Assembly: GCF_030271535.1 (NCBI RefSeq)
Contig: NZ_JASCXJ010000003.1
Span: forward strand, 369,919-433,918
Length of the DNA: 64,000 nucleotides
Reading direction: 5' to 3'
Source: Nocardiopsis sp. ATB16-24
Lineage (GTDB): Bacteria > Actinomycetota > Actinomycetes > Streptosporangiales > Streptosporangiaceae
A program made the position numbers and the translations under genes. The notes under the pieces are model-generated. The model saw only the letters and a list, made by a program, of their open reading frames with translations, did not search any database and was not told the DNA's origin. Of the stretch, positions 1-7,967 are shown piece by piece (the stretch's first letter is position 1; every line of letters starts with the position of its first letter).

Positions 1-327
1 CCACCTACTCCAAGTTTCGTCGTCGATTTCACTAAACACCTGAACATAGCGCTGGCCCAAAAAGATCAGCTTGTCTACAAGAACATGCTCCATGCAAGAA
101 CGGAGCACTGAGAAAGCAGGAGCATAGGCATCGCGCACCAGGGAATCCAACGATGACTGGAGATAGACGGAAAGCGATGCACACCTTTTGGCATTATCCG
201 TATTAAAAGCATGCTCGACATCGTCAACCGGCTCCAGCCGATGGGCCATCCCACTAAGTTCCCCTACAAGGCGAACGGCACACCGATAAAGATCGCCATG
301 CTCACTCTTTCCCTTATCCCAAGTCAT
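1..327 (-). CDS. Hypothetical protein, N-terminal part (runs off left edge)
   Basis: An uninterrupted leftward reading frame starts at ATG 327-325 and runs off the window edge, giving the first 109 residues. A GGTGGAG ribosome site sits just upstream (331-339). The visible part is mostly helical, without a signal peptide. It includes a stretch around residues 75-95 (motif FSVLRSCMEHVLVDKL) of the kind seen in helical DUF5677/AbiV-like proteins, but that resemblance is weak and I assign no function. Its GC content is low, like the rest of the first 3 kb. The end and true length lie outside the window. Confidence 0.6.
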   Translation of the reverse strand, partial: MTWDKGKSEHGDLYRCAVRLVGELSGMAHRLEPVDDVEHAFNTDNAKRCASLSVYLQSSLDSLVRDAYAPAFSVLRSCMEHVLVDKLIFLGQRYVQVFSEIDDETWSRW

Positions 328-340
328 TTTTTCTCCACCC

Positions 341-378
341 AAAATTCCGATACCCCACGAAGAGAGTATCGGAATTTT
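341..378 (-). terminator. 13-bp perfect inverted repeat between two leftward genes
   Basis: AAAATTCCGATAC (341-353) is repeated in reverse complement at 366-378 with a 12-base loop. Read leftward the stem ends in TTTT, so it can end transcription from the upstream small gene. It also lies directly against the ribosome site of the edge gene, so it could instead be an operator or attenuator for that gene. Confidence 0.5.
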
Positions 379-393
379 CAGGACCAATCAAGC

Positions 394-427
394 AAAGGCC
401 CCGACAGTGCCAACTGTCAGAGCCTTT
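394..427 (-). terminator. Hairpin terminator after the small leftward gene
   Basis: AAAGGC (394-399) pairs with GCCTTT (422-427), and GACAGT (403-408) pairs with ACTGTC (413-418), with a small internal bulge. A and T runs flank both sides, so it may work in both directions. It lies 15 bases beyond the stop of the gene at 442-771. Confidence 0.6.
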
Positions 428-441
428 CTCATGTCATGAGG

Positions 442-771
442 TTATGAGACATATTGCCGATAAGGCCGGTCGTTGATGATGAACGCCCGGGGATGTTTGG
501 AAGCGTTGTGCACTTCCCACCACTCAGCAGAGCCGAAGGTGTAAGGAGCCCTCACAGGCCGGGAGTAGCCACGTACCCGGGTAGACCTCTTCCGGATAGC
601 ACAAGAAAGGCGCCCAGAGTCCCCCTGGGGCGCCGGGAAGGCTTGGGGAAGGCCTTCCCCTTCACTCACTCCTTGGGAGGCTGCCAGGGCCTCTACAGAG
701 ACGCCTGGGTAGGCAAGGGCAAGCAATCCAGCGACGAACGCGGACAGCGCACGGCTGATAAGGTCATCCAT
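442..771 (-). CDS. Small hypothetical protein with N-terminal hydrophobic segment
   Basis: A 109-residue protein that I do not recognise. I chose ATG 771-769, which follows a GAAAGAAGAG stretch; the same frame is open 20 residues further upstream. Residues about 5-28 (ISRALSAFVAGLLALAYPGV and following) are hydrophobic and could be a signal peptide or membrane anchor. The rest is polar, with an arginine-rich middle and an aromatic C-terminus. A hairpin terminator follows. An overlapping open frame on the other strand (454-801) is judged the weaker candidate because it lacks a signal-like start and a terminator. Confidence 0.4.
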   Translation of the reverse strand: MDDLISRALSAFVAGLLALAYPGVSVEALAASQGVSEGEGLPQAFPAPQGDSGRLSCAIRKRSTRVRGYSRPVRAPYTFGSAEWWEVHNASKHPRAFIINDRPYRQYVS

Positions 772-935
772 AGCTCTTCTTTCCTGGTAACAGCAGGTTG
801 AGGAGTCAGGCCCTGTGAGGTGTTGACGCACCTTGCAGGGCTGCTTCTATGTGGGGGCTTGTCACATGGGCGCAGGGAGCGCTAGCCGTCTGCCGTCACC
901 CGTAGGCACACTTCTCATAGCTAGGGGATCCTCCA

Positions 936-1196
936 TTAAGAGTTCATCGCTCGAATAAGCGATACAGCGATCTTTTGGCGATTGGCACCGAGAGAAGCTG
1001 TCTCCATGACATGCCCGTAAGAGGACAGGCGCTTGATAAAAAAGCATCCTGCGCGAATCCGAGTACACGTGTGTTTTGTGTACACAGCCGGGCTTTCTCC
1101 CGGCTCAAAGTAAGTACCGGGAACACCCCGTGCTTGCAGCTCCTCATAGAGATTTCGCAGGACCTCCGACTTCCCTCTTTCTTTTGAGGAAGTCAT
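936..1196 (-). CDS. Small hypothetical protein beside XRE/DUF397 genes
   Basis: An 86-residue protein whose ATG overlaps the stop of the preceding gene by four bases (ATGA, 1193-1196), so the two are translationally coupled. The N-terminal helix (LRNLYEELQARGV, residues 12-24) is followed by a short mixed-strand part. That layout resembles small actinobacterial proteins commonly encoded near XRE/DUF5753/DUF397 genes, and it also resembles its neighbour at 1193-1540. No catalytic motif or membrane segment is visible. Function is unknown. Confidence 0.55.
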   Translation of the reverse strand: MTSSKERGKSEVLRNLYEELQARGVPGTYFEPGESPAVYTKHTCTRIRAGCFFIKRLSSYGHVMETASLGANRQKIAVSLIRAMNS

Positions 1197-1540
1197 GAAA
1201 CATTCACCGTGTAGATGATCAACTCAAGAGCTCTGGAAAACAAATAAACAGGGCAAGCCATCTCAGCGCCGTCAGCGCGCTTCCACAGGTAACAGTCATC
1301 CGACACTGTGATGACAACAGGGGTCCTAGTGCCCGGAATGGAAGCATGGAGTTCTAGGGGCTCACCCTCCTCCCATGCGCTGACCTCCCTGGACTCAAGG
1401 GCACCGAGATCCTGGCAGCGGAGGACAGCTGATACCTGCCGTCCCTTAAGTTCCTTTTGCAACTCTTTCAGCTTGAGGAGATGCCAATGCCTGATATCTC
1501 CTGTATTCAGGTTTTCCCTTGGCGGGCCTGTACTGGTCAT
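1193..1540 (-). CDS. Small hypothetical protein, first gene of a leftward pair
   Basis: A 115-residue protein transcribed divergently from the XRE regulator at 1649. It starts at ATG 1540-1538; the upstream AGGTGA is rather distant. A helix with LKELQKELKGRQV (residues about 24-36) precedes a strand-rich C-terminal half containing PVVITVSDDCYLWKR. This is the same helix-then-strands plan as the coupled 86-residue protein downstream, so the two may be diverged paralogues. Sharing the promoter region with an XRE gene suggests joint regulation. The molecular role is not known to me. Confidence 0.55.
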   Translation of the reverse strand: MTSTGPPRENLNTGDIRHWHLLKLKELQKELKGRQVSAVLRCQDLGALESREVSAWEEGEPLELHASIPGTRTPVVITVSDDCYLWKRADGAEMACPVYLFSRALELIIYTVNVS

Positions 1541-1610
1541 GCCGTGAGGCTGTCACCTGCAAGGAAGCCATGGAAGGTGGGATACAGAACGATCACGAAT
1601 GGTCTTACCG

Positions 1611-1626
1611 AGTACAGGCATGTACT
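1611..1626. promoter_or_regulatory. Palindrome AGTACA-N4-TGTACT, candidate XRE operator
   Basis: A perfect 6-bp inverted repeat with a 4-base spacer lies between the divergent genes at 1540 and 1649. A further half-site-like GAGTACAT overlaps the XRE start (1643-1650). An autoregulatory operator for the adjacent XRE protein is the simplest reading; this is inference. Confidence 0.45.
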
Positions 1627-1648
1627 GACTTCGTGACAAGCTGAGTAC

Positions 1649-2458
1649 ATGGTGGACCAGAAGAAGCCCGCATGGGTCAGTTTTGGGGAGCACGTCAAGG
1701 GTTTGCGCAGGCAGCGAGGATGGTCTCTTGGACAGCTAGCAGAGATGACCAACTACTCAGCCACTTACCACAGCAAAGTTGAGCGCGCCGTGAGGGCGCC
1801 TAAGCAGGGCATTGTGGACGCCATGGACACGGCTTTCAGTACCAACGGGGCACTGCTCAGGCTCTGGCGTGATGTGGAACGCTTAGAGAGTGGGTCAGGT
1901 TGGTATGAGCAGTCTGAGGAGTATGAGAAGGAGGCGGATGAAATCCGCTTCTTTCACCCATTTGTGATCCCGGGCTTCTTCCAGACGGAGGGCTATGCGC
2001 GGATACTCATATCTCACACTGTCCCCATGGCCAACGAGGCACGTATTCAAAGAACCATCGCAGCACGCCAGTCGTGGCGAGAGCGCCTCCAAACTGAGGG
2101 CTCACTCATGCTGAGCGTGGTCATCCCTGAGCTAGTTCTCACTCAAAGAGTGGGTGGTTCGCATGTGATGCGAGATCAGCTTGAGCGCCTGGAGAAAGAG
2201 GCTACTGCCGAAGGTATTACAATCCAGGTGCTGCCCATGGGGTTGAGTGACTTCACATGGACCGTAGGGTCCTTCCGGCTCATATACATTAATGACAGAA
2301 GCCCTCTAGTGTGCTCTGAGTACACGACGGGGGAACACATCACTGATGAAGCCCCACAAGTGCGCAGGCTTGAAGTCGCGTATAATAAGCTGCAAACGTG
2401 GGCACTATCCCCCGATGACTCCCTAGAGAAAATGACCGAAATAAAGGAAGCACTGTGA
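1649..2458 (+). CDS. XRE-family regulator with DUF5753 domain
   Basis: A 269-residue DNA-binding protein. Residues about 10-70 form a Cro/C1-type helix-turn-helix (motifs LRRQRGWSLGQLAEMTNYS and SKVERAVRAP). Residues about 95-265 match the DUF5753 effector domain, with the typical FFHPFVIPGFFQTEGYARIL. Such proteins are abundant in Streptomyces and relatives, where they pair with a short DUF397 partner; that partner follows directly with a 4-base overlap. The ATG at 1649 lacks a clear ribosome site, and GTG 1652 is an alternative. GC content is clearly below that of the genes after 4 kb, consistent with accessory DNA. Confidence 0.92.
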   Translation: MVDQKKPAWVSFGEHVKGLRRQRGWSLGQLAEMTNYSATYHSKVERAVRAPKQGIVDAMDTAFSTNGALLRLWRDVERLESGSGWYEQSEEYEKEADEIRFFHPFVIPGFFQTEGYARILISHTVPMANEARIQRTIAARQSWRERLQTEGSLMLSVVIPELVLTQRVGGSHVMRDQLERLEKEATAEGITIQVLPMGLSDFTWTVGSFRLIYINDRSPLVCSEYTTGEHITDEAPQVRRLEVAYNKLQTWALSPDDSLEKMTEIKEAL

Positions 2459-2631
2459 ACGAGTGGCATAAGTCCAGCTACAGCCAGGGCGAAACAAGCT
2501 GCGTAGAAGTGAACGAAGGTCCTCACAGTGTCCTCGTTCGGGATACTCAGAACAGGGAGCTTGGGCATCTAAGCTTTAAAGCTTCCGAGTGGACTTCCTT
2601 CCTTAAGGAAATCAAATACGGGCAACTGTAG
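2455..2631 (+). CDS. DUF397 domain protein
   Basis: A 58-residue protein starting at GTG 2455, overlapping the TGA of the XRE gene. The sequence has the DUF397 hallmarks: an N-terminal WHKSSYS, then SCVEV, then VLVRDTQNRELGHLSF and a conserved WTSFL near the C-terminus. DUF397 proteins are the usual small partners of XRE/DUF5753 regulators in actinobacteria. In related pairs the two proteins act together, apparently in an antitoxin-like or developmental regulatory pair; nothing here tells which. Confidence 0.9.
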   Translation: MNEWHKSSYSQGETSCVEVNEGPHSVLVRDTQNRELGHLSFKASEWTSFLKEIKYGQL

Positions 2632-2666
2632 ACCACAGCACTACATCCCAAGAAAACCCCCTCACT

Positions 2667-2697
2667 GGACACCCCAGCTTCAAAGGCCGGGGTGTCC
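2667..2697 (+). terminator. Hairpin terminator after XRE/DUF397 operon
   Basis: GGACACCCC (2667-2675) pairs with GGGGTGTCC (2689-2697) across a 13-base loop. It stands 36 bases after the DUF397 stop and before the lipoprotein gene. There is no long T run. Confidence 0.6.
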
Positions 2698-2720
2698 CTG
2701 CGCGCGAATGTCTTCTATAT

Positions 2721-3029
2721 ATGAAAATTAGATACATAGGAACTCTTGCTTTTCTTTTCCTTTTTGCTCTCGCAGGCTGTCAGAGCCAGGGGCAAGAGCA
2801 GCCCAAGGATGCGGCTACTGAAGAACCTTTCTTCGCGAACCCTTCCCCACCAAAGAGACTAGAACCTCCACCCCCAGAGACCTACCTAAGAAGCGGCTCA
2901 GATACCGGAACGGAGACCTACGCGCCGCCACCTCCCCCGCCAGCCCCCGAATACGACCCATGCGCTATCGACCCCATTACGGGTAATGTCCAAGATGGAG
3001 ATTGTTTTGGAGGCATTCCCGTGGACTAG
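2721..3029 (+). CDS. Small proline-rich lipoprotein
   Basis: A 102-residue protein with an N-terminal KIR, a hydrophobic stretch and a lipobox LAGC (Cys about residue 20), so it should be lipid-anchored outside the membrane. The mature part is low-complexity, rich in proline and acidic residues with PPPPPPAP runs, and ends in a short segment with two cysteines (DPCAID...DGDCFGG). No enzymatic motif is present. No good ribosome site is visible before ATG 2721. It lies in the low-GC segment and may be island-specific. Confidence 0.6.
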   Translation: MKIRYIGTLAFLFLFALAGCQSQGQEQPKDAATEEPFFANPSPPKRLEPPPPETYLRSGSDTGTETYAPPPPPPAPEYDPCAIDPITGNVQDGDCFGGIPVD

Positions 3030-3968
3030 TAAAATCTAGGACAACCCAAGTTTTTCCACCCCGAGATCAGGCATAACCCCTGGCCCGGATTCCAGTCTTC
3101 TCTAGGATTGCAAAACCCCAGACCCGTATGCGGAGAGGGAACCCAGCCCCGGCGGGGTCTGAGAAGTTCGGCTGTGGGTGTTACCCCAGATGTGCAAGGG
3201 GACTTATTAAATCCCTCCTCTGTCCGTGCATTTTTTAGTATCTCCGTAAGCCTTACATTTTCCGGTTCATATCTCCGAGATTGGAGAGAAAAGAGCACAT
3301 ATTACGAGGGGTTCTTGGAATGTGTGATCTTCTCCTTGAAGATGAGTGTTGCCTGCATGGACAGGGCTTCTTGCGCTTGCTCTTCTCCTGAGCAGTGAAC
3401 ATGGATAGATGGATCTCCGAGAAGCCACGTCAGAGCGTGGCTATCGAGTGGAAGCACTCAAGGCAGCAAGGTCAACAGGGCTTGTGAGACGAAGCTCTGG
3501 GCTCAACAGGAGTCAGCAGAGAGCAAGCAGGAGAGCAGAGTGAGCACCTGTGCAGCTCACAGGACCAACAGAGCAGCGCTCACAGAGAGCCTTGTACAGG
3601 ACAGGGGCCTTACAGAGGGCCTTGCTGGCAACTCCTCTGGCGCACCTGTGAGTGACGCACCTGTGATGCCCTGAGGGGCGCAGAGGGGGCTTGACGGAGA
3701 GGGGCCTTATCCAGGGGCGCGTTGGTCGTCCTGTGAGGCGTGGCACAGGCCCCGCCCCGGGGGTCGGGGCAGGGCCTAGTGTGGGTCTTCGGGTGATTGC
3801 AGGGGTGCCTTTGTTGCTCGGGGAGGGGTCAGCACCATGTCAGCACATGACCCCGGGCCAACCGTAGACAACCAAGCTCAACCCTTGCCCCTTCAAGCAG
3901 TGTCATTGCAGTTCAGAGAGGAAGTTTGACCAGGTGAACACCAATGTGCTATGGGCGGAAGGCCGTTG
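3030..3968. other. 939-bp region without a convincing gene
   Basis: Several overlapping frames are open but none has a ribosome site or recognisable content. The first 400 bases are low-GC. A 7-bp hairpin (AGCCACG 3423-3429 with CGTGGCT 3436-3442) lies inside. From about 3480 to 3740 short imperfect repeats occur, such as CAGAG(A/G)GCCTTG twice and CCTGTGA several times. GC rises toward 3750. A perfect 7-bp inverted repeat GGGGTCA/TGACCCC (3825-3831 and 3848-3854) lies in the leader of the ABC-F gene. This stretch looks like the boundary between accessory and core DNA. Confidence 0.5.
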
Positions 3969-5744
3969 ATGAATCTGGTCAATCTTCAGGACGTGTCCCT
4001 GGCCTACGGGCCGCTCGTACTCCTCGACAAGGTCTCGCTCGGTGTCGACGAGGGTGAACGCATCGGCGTCGTCGGTCGCAACGGAGGCGGTAAGTCGACG
4101 CTGATCTCCGTGCTGTCCGGCATCACCGAGCCCGACTCCGGGCGAGTGGTGCACAACCGCGGGCTGCGCGTCGGCTTCCTGCACCAACGCGACACCTTCC
4201 CCGACACCACCGTGGGGTCGTTCGTGCTGGGCGATCGGGCCGAGCACGAGTGGGCGGGTGACGCCCGCATTCGTGACGTCCTGCGCGGGCTGCTCGGTGG
4301 CTGGGCCCTGGACACGCCCATGAGCGCCCTGTCCGGCGGTGAACGGCGCCGCACCGGCCTGGCCCGACTCCTGGTCGGCGACCACGACCTCATCGTCCTG
4401 GACGAGCCCACCAACCACCTGGACATCGAGGGCATCGCCTGGCTCGCCGAGCACCTGCGCGGCCGTCCCGAGGCGCTGGTGGTGGTCACCCACGACCGCT
4501 GGTTCCTGGACGCCGTCACCACCCGCACGTGGGAGGTCGGGCGCGGTACCGTCGAGCGCTACGAGGGTGGCTACGCCGCCTACGTCCTGGCCAAGGCCGA
4601 GCGTGAACGCCAGGCCGCCGTCTCCGAGGAGCGGCGCCAGAACCTCATGCGCAAGGAGCTGGCCTGGCTGCGCCGGGGAGCCCCGGCGCGCACCTCCAAG
4701 CCCAAGTTCCGCATCGAGGCGGCCAACCAGCTCATCGCCGACGAGCCGCCTCCCCGGGACACCGTCGAACTCGTCAGGTTCGCCAGTTCCAGGCTCGGCA
4801 AGACCGTCATCGACCTGAAGAACGTGTCGGCCACCGTCCCGGGTCGCGTGCTGCTCGACGAGCTGACCTGGCAACTGGGACCCGGGGACCGGATCGGCCT
4901 GGTCGGCGTGAACGGCGCGGGAAAGTCGACCCTCCTGAGGATCCTCGCCGGGGAACGCGCCCCCGACTCCGGCAGTGTGCGCACCGGCAGGACCGTCAAA
5001 CTCGCCCACCTGTCCCAGAACGTCGTCGAACTCGATCCCGAGTCCCGTCCCCTTCAGGCGGTCATGGACGTGCGTGAGCACGTCACCATCGGCAAACGCG
5101 ACTACAGCGCCAGCCAGATGCTGGAGCGCTTCGGGTTCCGGGGCGAACGCCAGTGGACCCCGATCGGGGACCTGTCCGGTGGTGAGCGCCGACGCCTGCA
5201 ACTGCTGCGCCTGCTCATGGACGAGCCCAACGTGTTGCTGCTGGACGAGCCCACCAACGATCTGGACATCGAGACCCTCACCGAGCTGGAGGACCTGCTC
5301 GACGGCTGGCCCGGCTCCCTGGTGCTGGTCAGTCACGACCGTTACTTCCTGGAGCGCATCACCGACCGCGTGCTCGCCCTGATGGGCGACGGCGGCCTGG
5401 CCTTCCTCCCGGGAGGGGTGGACGAGTACCTGCGGCGGCGCGCGGACACCATGGGTGAGGCCACGGTGCCCCAGTCCTCCTCCGAGGCGGAGGAGGCCCC
5501 GCGGGCGGAGCGGCCCGCAGTGTCGGCGGCCGAGCGGCGCGCGGCGCAGAAGGAGATGCAGCGCGTGGAACGGCGCATGGACCGTATCGGCAGGCGCGAG
5601 GCCGAACTCCACGAACTGATGGCCGCCGCGGCCGACGACTACGCCAGGCTCGCCGAACTCGACGCCGAGGCCAGGGCCCTGGCCGCCGAACGCGAGGAGC
5701 TGGAGGAGGTCTGGCTGGAGCAGGCCGAGGTCGCCGGCGACTGA
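3969..5744 (+). CDS. ABC-F family ATPase (Uup/EttA-like)
   Basis: A 591-residue soluble protein with two ATP-binding cassettes and no membrane segments. Cassette 1 has Walker A GRNGGGKST (about residue 36), signature LSGGERRR and Walker B followed by DEPTNHLD. Cassette 2 has GVNGAGKST, LSGGERRR and DEPTNDLD. The C-terminal 80 residues are a charged coiled coil like the Uup C-terminal domain. ABC-F proteins act on ribosomes, in translation factor or antibiotic-protection roles; the sequence does not tell which. I start at ATG 3969, 8 bases after GGAAGG, because family members begin MNLVNL; ATG 3951 is an alternative. Confidence 0.93.
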   Translation: MNLVNLQDVSLAYGPLVLLDKVSLGVDEGERIGVVGRNGGGKSTLISVLSGITEPDSGRVVHNRGLRVGFLHQRDTFPDTTVGSFVLGDRAEHEWAGDARIRDVLRGLLGGWALDTPMSALSGGERRRTGLARLLVGDHDLIVLDEPTNHLDIEGIAWLAEHLRGRPEALVVVTHDRWFLDAVTTRTWEVGRGTVERYEGGYAAYVLAKAERERQAAVSEERRQNLMRKELAWLRRGAPARTSKPKFRIEAANQLIADEPPPRDTVELVRFASSRLGKTVIDLKNVSATVPGRVLLDELTWQLGPGDRIGLVGVNGAGKSTLLRILAGERAPDSGSVRTGRTVKLAHLSQNVVELDPESRPLQAVMDVREHVTIGKRDYSASQMLERFGFRGERQWTPIGDLSGGERRRLQLLRLLMDEPNVLLLDEPTNDLDIETLTELEDLLDGWPGSLVLVSHDRYFLERITDRVLALMGDGGLAFLPGGVDEYLRRRADTMGEATVPQSSSEAEEAPRAERPAVSAAERRAAQKEMQRVERRMDRIGRREAELHELMAAAADDYARLAELDAEARALAAEREELEEVWLEQAEVAGD

Positions 5745-5847
5745 CACCGCCTGTGTTCTGGGTGGCGATTGTGCTGCGTTCTCCCTTTTCAGGGAGAATC
5801 CGGACACGTTTTGTGTGCGGTACCCGAGAAGGCAGGAAGTGGAAGAG

Positions 5848-6339
5848 ATGATCTCCCTGGACCTGGACGAGATCCCCGTGACACTGATCGACGGGCGGCA
5901 GACGACGTTCGGCGAGTGGTCGGGTCAGGTGAGGCTGGTGGTCAACGTCGCCTCCCGCTGCGGCCTCACCCCGCAGTACGCGCGTCTGGAAGGGTTGCAG
6001 CACCGCTACGGGTCGCGGGGCTTCACCGTGCTCGGCTTCCCGAGCAACCAGTTCCTCCAGGAGTTCGGCGCCAACGAGAAGATCGCCGACTACTGCGCCT
6101 CCACGTGGGGGGTCACCTTCCCCATGATGAGCAAGGTCAGGGTCAACGGCAGGCGCGCCCATCCCCTCTACGCCGCGCTCGCCATGGTCTCCGACGAGGA
6201 GGGCAGGTCCGGGAGGGTGCGCTGGAACTTCGAGAAGTTCCTCGTCCTCCCCGACGGGGCCGTTCACCGCTTCCACCCCACGACGGTTCCCGACGATCCC
6301 AGGATCGTCGCCCTCATCGAGGAGTCGCTGCCCGGATGA
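5848..6339 (+). CDS. Glutathione peroxidase family protein (Cys type)
   Basis: A 163-residue thiol peroxidase. The peroxidatic cysteine is Cys38 in NVASRCGLTPQY, so this is not a selenoprotein. Gln68 (GFPSNQF) and Trp126 (RWNFEKF) complete the active-site triad, and Cys83 (DYCASTWGV) is placed as the resolving cysteine of the thioredoxin-dependent bacterial members. It should reduce organic hydroperoxides with a thiol donor in the cytoplasm. ATG 5848 follows AGGAAGTGGAAGAG; an upstream GTG in frame would add 11 unlikely residues. It has its own gene unit, convergent with the lipoprotein at 6394. Confidence 0.93.
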   Translation: MISLDLDEIPVTLIDGRQTTFGEWSGQVRLVVNVASRCGLTPQYARLEGLQHRYGSRGFTVLGFPSNQFLQEFGANEKIADYCASTWGVTFPMMSKVRVNGRRAHPLYAALAMVSDEEGRSGRVRWNFEKFLVLPDGAVHRFHPTTVPDDPRIVALIEESLPG

Positions 6340-6393
6340 GGGCGACGGACGGAGGGTATCGGTGACCCGGCCCCGGGTCGACGGGCGGACCGC

Positions 6394-7368
6394 TCAGTGC
6401 ACCTGTTCGGCGAACACGGCCGCGATCTCCTTGGCACCCGCCTGGTTGGTGTGGATGTCCGGGCCCCGTCGGGTGTCGCACATCCACGTCAGGTCGCAGA
6501 TGTTCTGGAGGTTGGTCGGCATCCCGGTGTCGCTGTCGGCGGGCACCTCGGTGTTGTCGGACTCGAACACCGTGTCCACGTCCGCCACGTCGATCCCGGC
6601 GGCGGAGTAGGAGGCGATGAGCGACTCGTTCAGTTCCGTGAGGATGTCCACCGAGTACTCCGCGAGAGAGTCGTCTTCGGTGCTCTCGACCTCGGCGTCG
6701 CCGTCGGGCTCCTCGGCCTCCTCGCCCTCGGCCTCTGCGGCGGCCTCGGTCGCCTCCTCCTCGGGCGCGTCGTCCAGCAGCAGCAGGGCCAGGAAGGGGT
6801 TGTAGTAGGTCATCCCGATGATCTGCGTGTCCGGCCCCGCGGCGTCGCGCAGCCGTTCGGCGATCACCGGGATCTCGGTCTCGACACGTTCGAGTCCGTC
6901 GGCCACGCACTCCTCGTCGATCCCGATGTCCTCGGGGGTCTCGGGATCCTCCACACCCTCCACGCAGCGGGTGAAGTTGTTCCCGCCGATGGTCAGGGTC
7001 ACCAGGTCCACCCGACCCTCGTGTTCGGCCAGGAACGCCTCGGCCTCCTCCAGTTGCGAACCGTTCTCGTACCGCTCGTCGCAGTCGGGCAGTCCGCCCT
7101 GGAGGAAGGTCGTGGTGTCCTCGCCGCCGCATCCCATCCGCTCGTGGCGGAGCGTGGAGTCGGCGTCGTACAGGGTCCGGTGGAGGACGTCGGTGTACCC
7201 CTCCGAGGTCTCCGCGGGCGCCCCGTTCTCGTCGGGCTGCACGCCCACGCTCAACGAGTCGCCCAGGGACAGGTAGTAGCTCGGAGAGGTCGCCTGTTCC
7301 TCGCCGTCGCCACCTCCGCAGCCCGCTGCCAGCACGGTCACGGCCGCCGCGGCCATCCACCTTTTCAC
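6394..7368 (-). CDS. SGNH/GDSL hydrolase lipoprotein
   Basis: A 324-residue exported esterase/lipase-like protein. The N-terminus has a basic-hydrophobic signal ending in LAAGC (Cys17), a lipobox. Block I is LSLGDSLSVG with nucleophile Ser38, block III is IGGNN, and block V is DIHTNQAG with the catalytic Asp and His, so the SGNH set is complete. Between blocks III and V there is a strongly acidic Glu/Ala-rich insertion (about residues 205-245), unusual for the family and probably an exposed loop. Six or more cysteines suggest disulfides outside the cell. The substrate is not evident. Confidence 0.88.
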   Translation of the reverse strand: MKRWMAAAAVTVLAAGCGGGDGEEQATSPSYYLSLGDSLSVGVQPDENGAPAETSEGYTDVLHRTLYDADSTLRHERMGCGGEDTTTFLQGGLPDCDERYENGSQLEEAEAFLAEHEGRVDLVTLTIGGNNFTRCVEGVEDPETPEDIGIDEECVADGLERVETEIPVIAERLRDAAGPDTQIIGMTYYNPFLALLLLDDAPEEEATEAAAEAEGEEAEEPDGDAEVESTEDDSLAEYSVDILTELNESLIASYSAAGIDVADVDTVFESDNTEVPADSDTGMPTNLQNICDLTWMCDTRRGPDIHTNQAGAKEIAAVFAEQVH

Positions 7369-7446
7369 GTCTGATCTCCAACCAAAGCCCGGAATGTGTG
7401 TCGCGCCTGGACGCGGGCCCGGTGAGGGACGGGTACCGCTCGGTAA

Positions 7447-7956
7447 CTAGCCTTGCGGACCGTCCGGCCCCATGTCGAGGGGCACCAGAAGGCATCTCAA
7501 TAACGATGCGAGCCGTTTCCTGTCCTCTTCGTCCATCGGGGCGAGGAGGGACTCCTCATAGCTCACCAGGGACGCCAGCGCCGCGTCGATGCGCGCCGCG
7601 CCCTGTTCGGTCAGCCGGACCAGCACACCGCGCTTGTCCCCGGGGTCGGGGCGTCGCCGCACCAGACCGGCGGCGGTCAGTCGGTCCACCCGGTTGGTCA
7701 TGGTCCCCGACGTCACCAGTGTGGCGCGCAGCAGTTTCCCCGGACTCAACTCGTACGGAGGACCGGACCGGCGCAACTCGGCCAACACGTCGAACTCCCA
7801 GGGCTCCAGGGAGTGCTCGGTGAAGACCGTGCGGCGGGCACGGTCCAGGTGGCGCGCGAGCCGGGACACCCGACTGAACACCTCCAGCGGTGTCACGTCC
7901 ACATCCGGGCGTTCGGAGCGCCACGCCTCGATCAGCCCATCCACCTCATCGCGCAT
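7447..7956 (-). CDS. MarR-family transcriptional regulator (possibly TamR-like)
   Basis: A 169-residue winged-helix protein. The typical MarR core (FDVLAELRRSGPPYELSPGKL, TSGTMTNRVDRLTAAGLVRR, DPGDKRGVLVRLT) covers residues about 50-125. The start at ATG 7956 has no ribosome site but lies six bases after TAAACT, so it may be leaderless. A perfect 18-20 bp palindrome TCTCTTGACATCAAGAGA sits immediately upstream, presumably its own operator. A near copy of the palindrome core precedes icd at 43500, which points to TCA-cycle control as described for Streptomyces TamR; that assignment is inference. Confidence 0.9.
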   Translation of the reverse strand: MRDEVDGLIEAWRSERPDVDVTPLEVFSRVSRLARHLDRARRTVFTEHSLEPWEFDVLAELRRSGPPYELSPGKLLRATLVTSGTMTNRVDRLTAAGLVRRRPDPGDKRGVLVRLTEQGAARIDAALASLVSYEESLLAPMDEEDRKRLASLLRCLLVPLDMGPDGPQG

Positions 7957-7967
7957 GGGAACAGTTT

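Noticed and set aside
454..801. Rightward 115-codon frame opposite the small leftward gene at 442-771
   Set aside because: It lacks a signal-like N-terminus, ribosome site or terminator, while the leftward frame has these features.
3026..3398. Overlapping short frames on both strands after the lipoprotein gene
   Set aside because: No ribosome sites, no signal or domain features, and each excludes the other.
3483..3746. Degenerate transposon or attachment site in the repeat-rich stretch
   Set aside because: No transposase or integrase fragment and no clean direct or terminal inverted repeats could be found.
3903..5807. Long leftward open frame of 634 codons opposite the ABC-F gene
   Set aside because: It is the mirror of a clear ABC-F gene, with Gly/Leu/Val-rich low-complexity product typical of antisense frames in GC-rich DNA.
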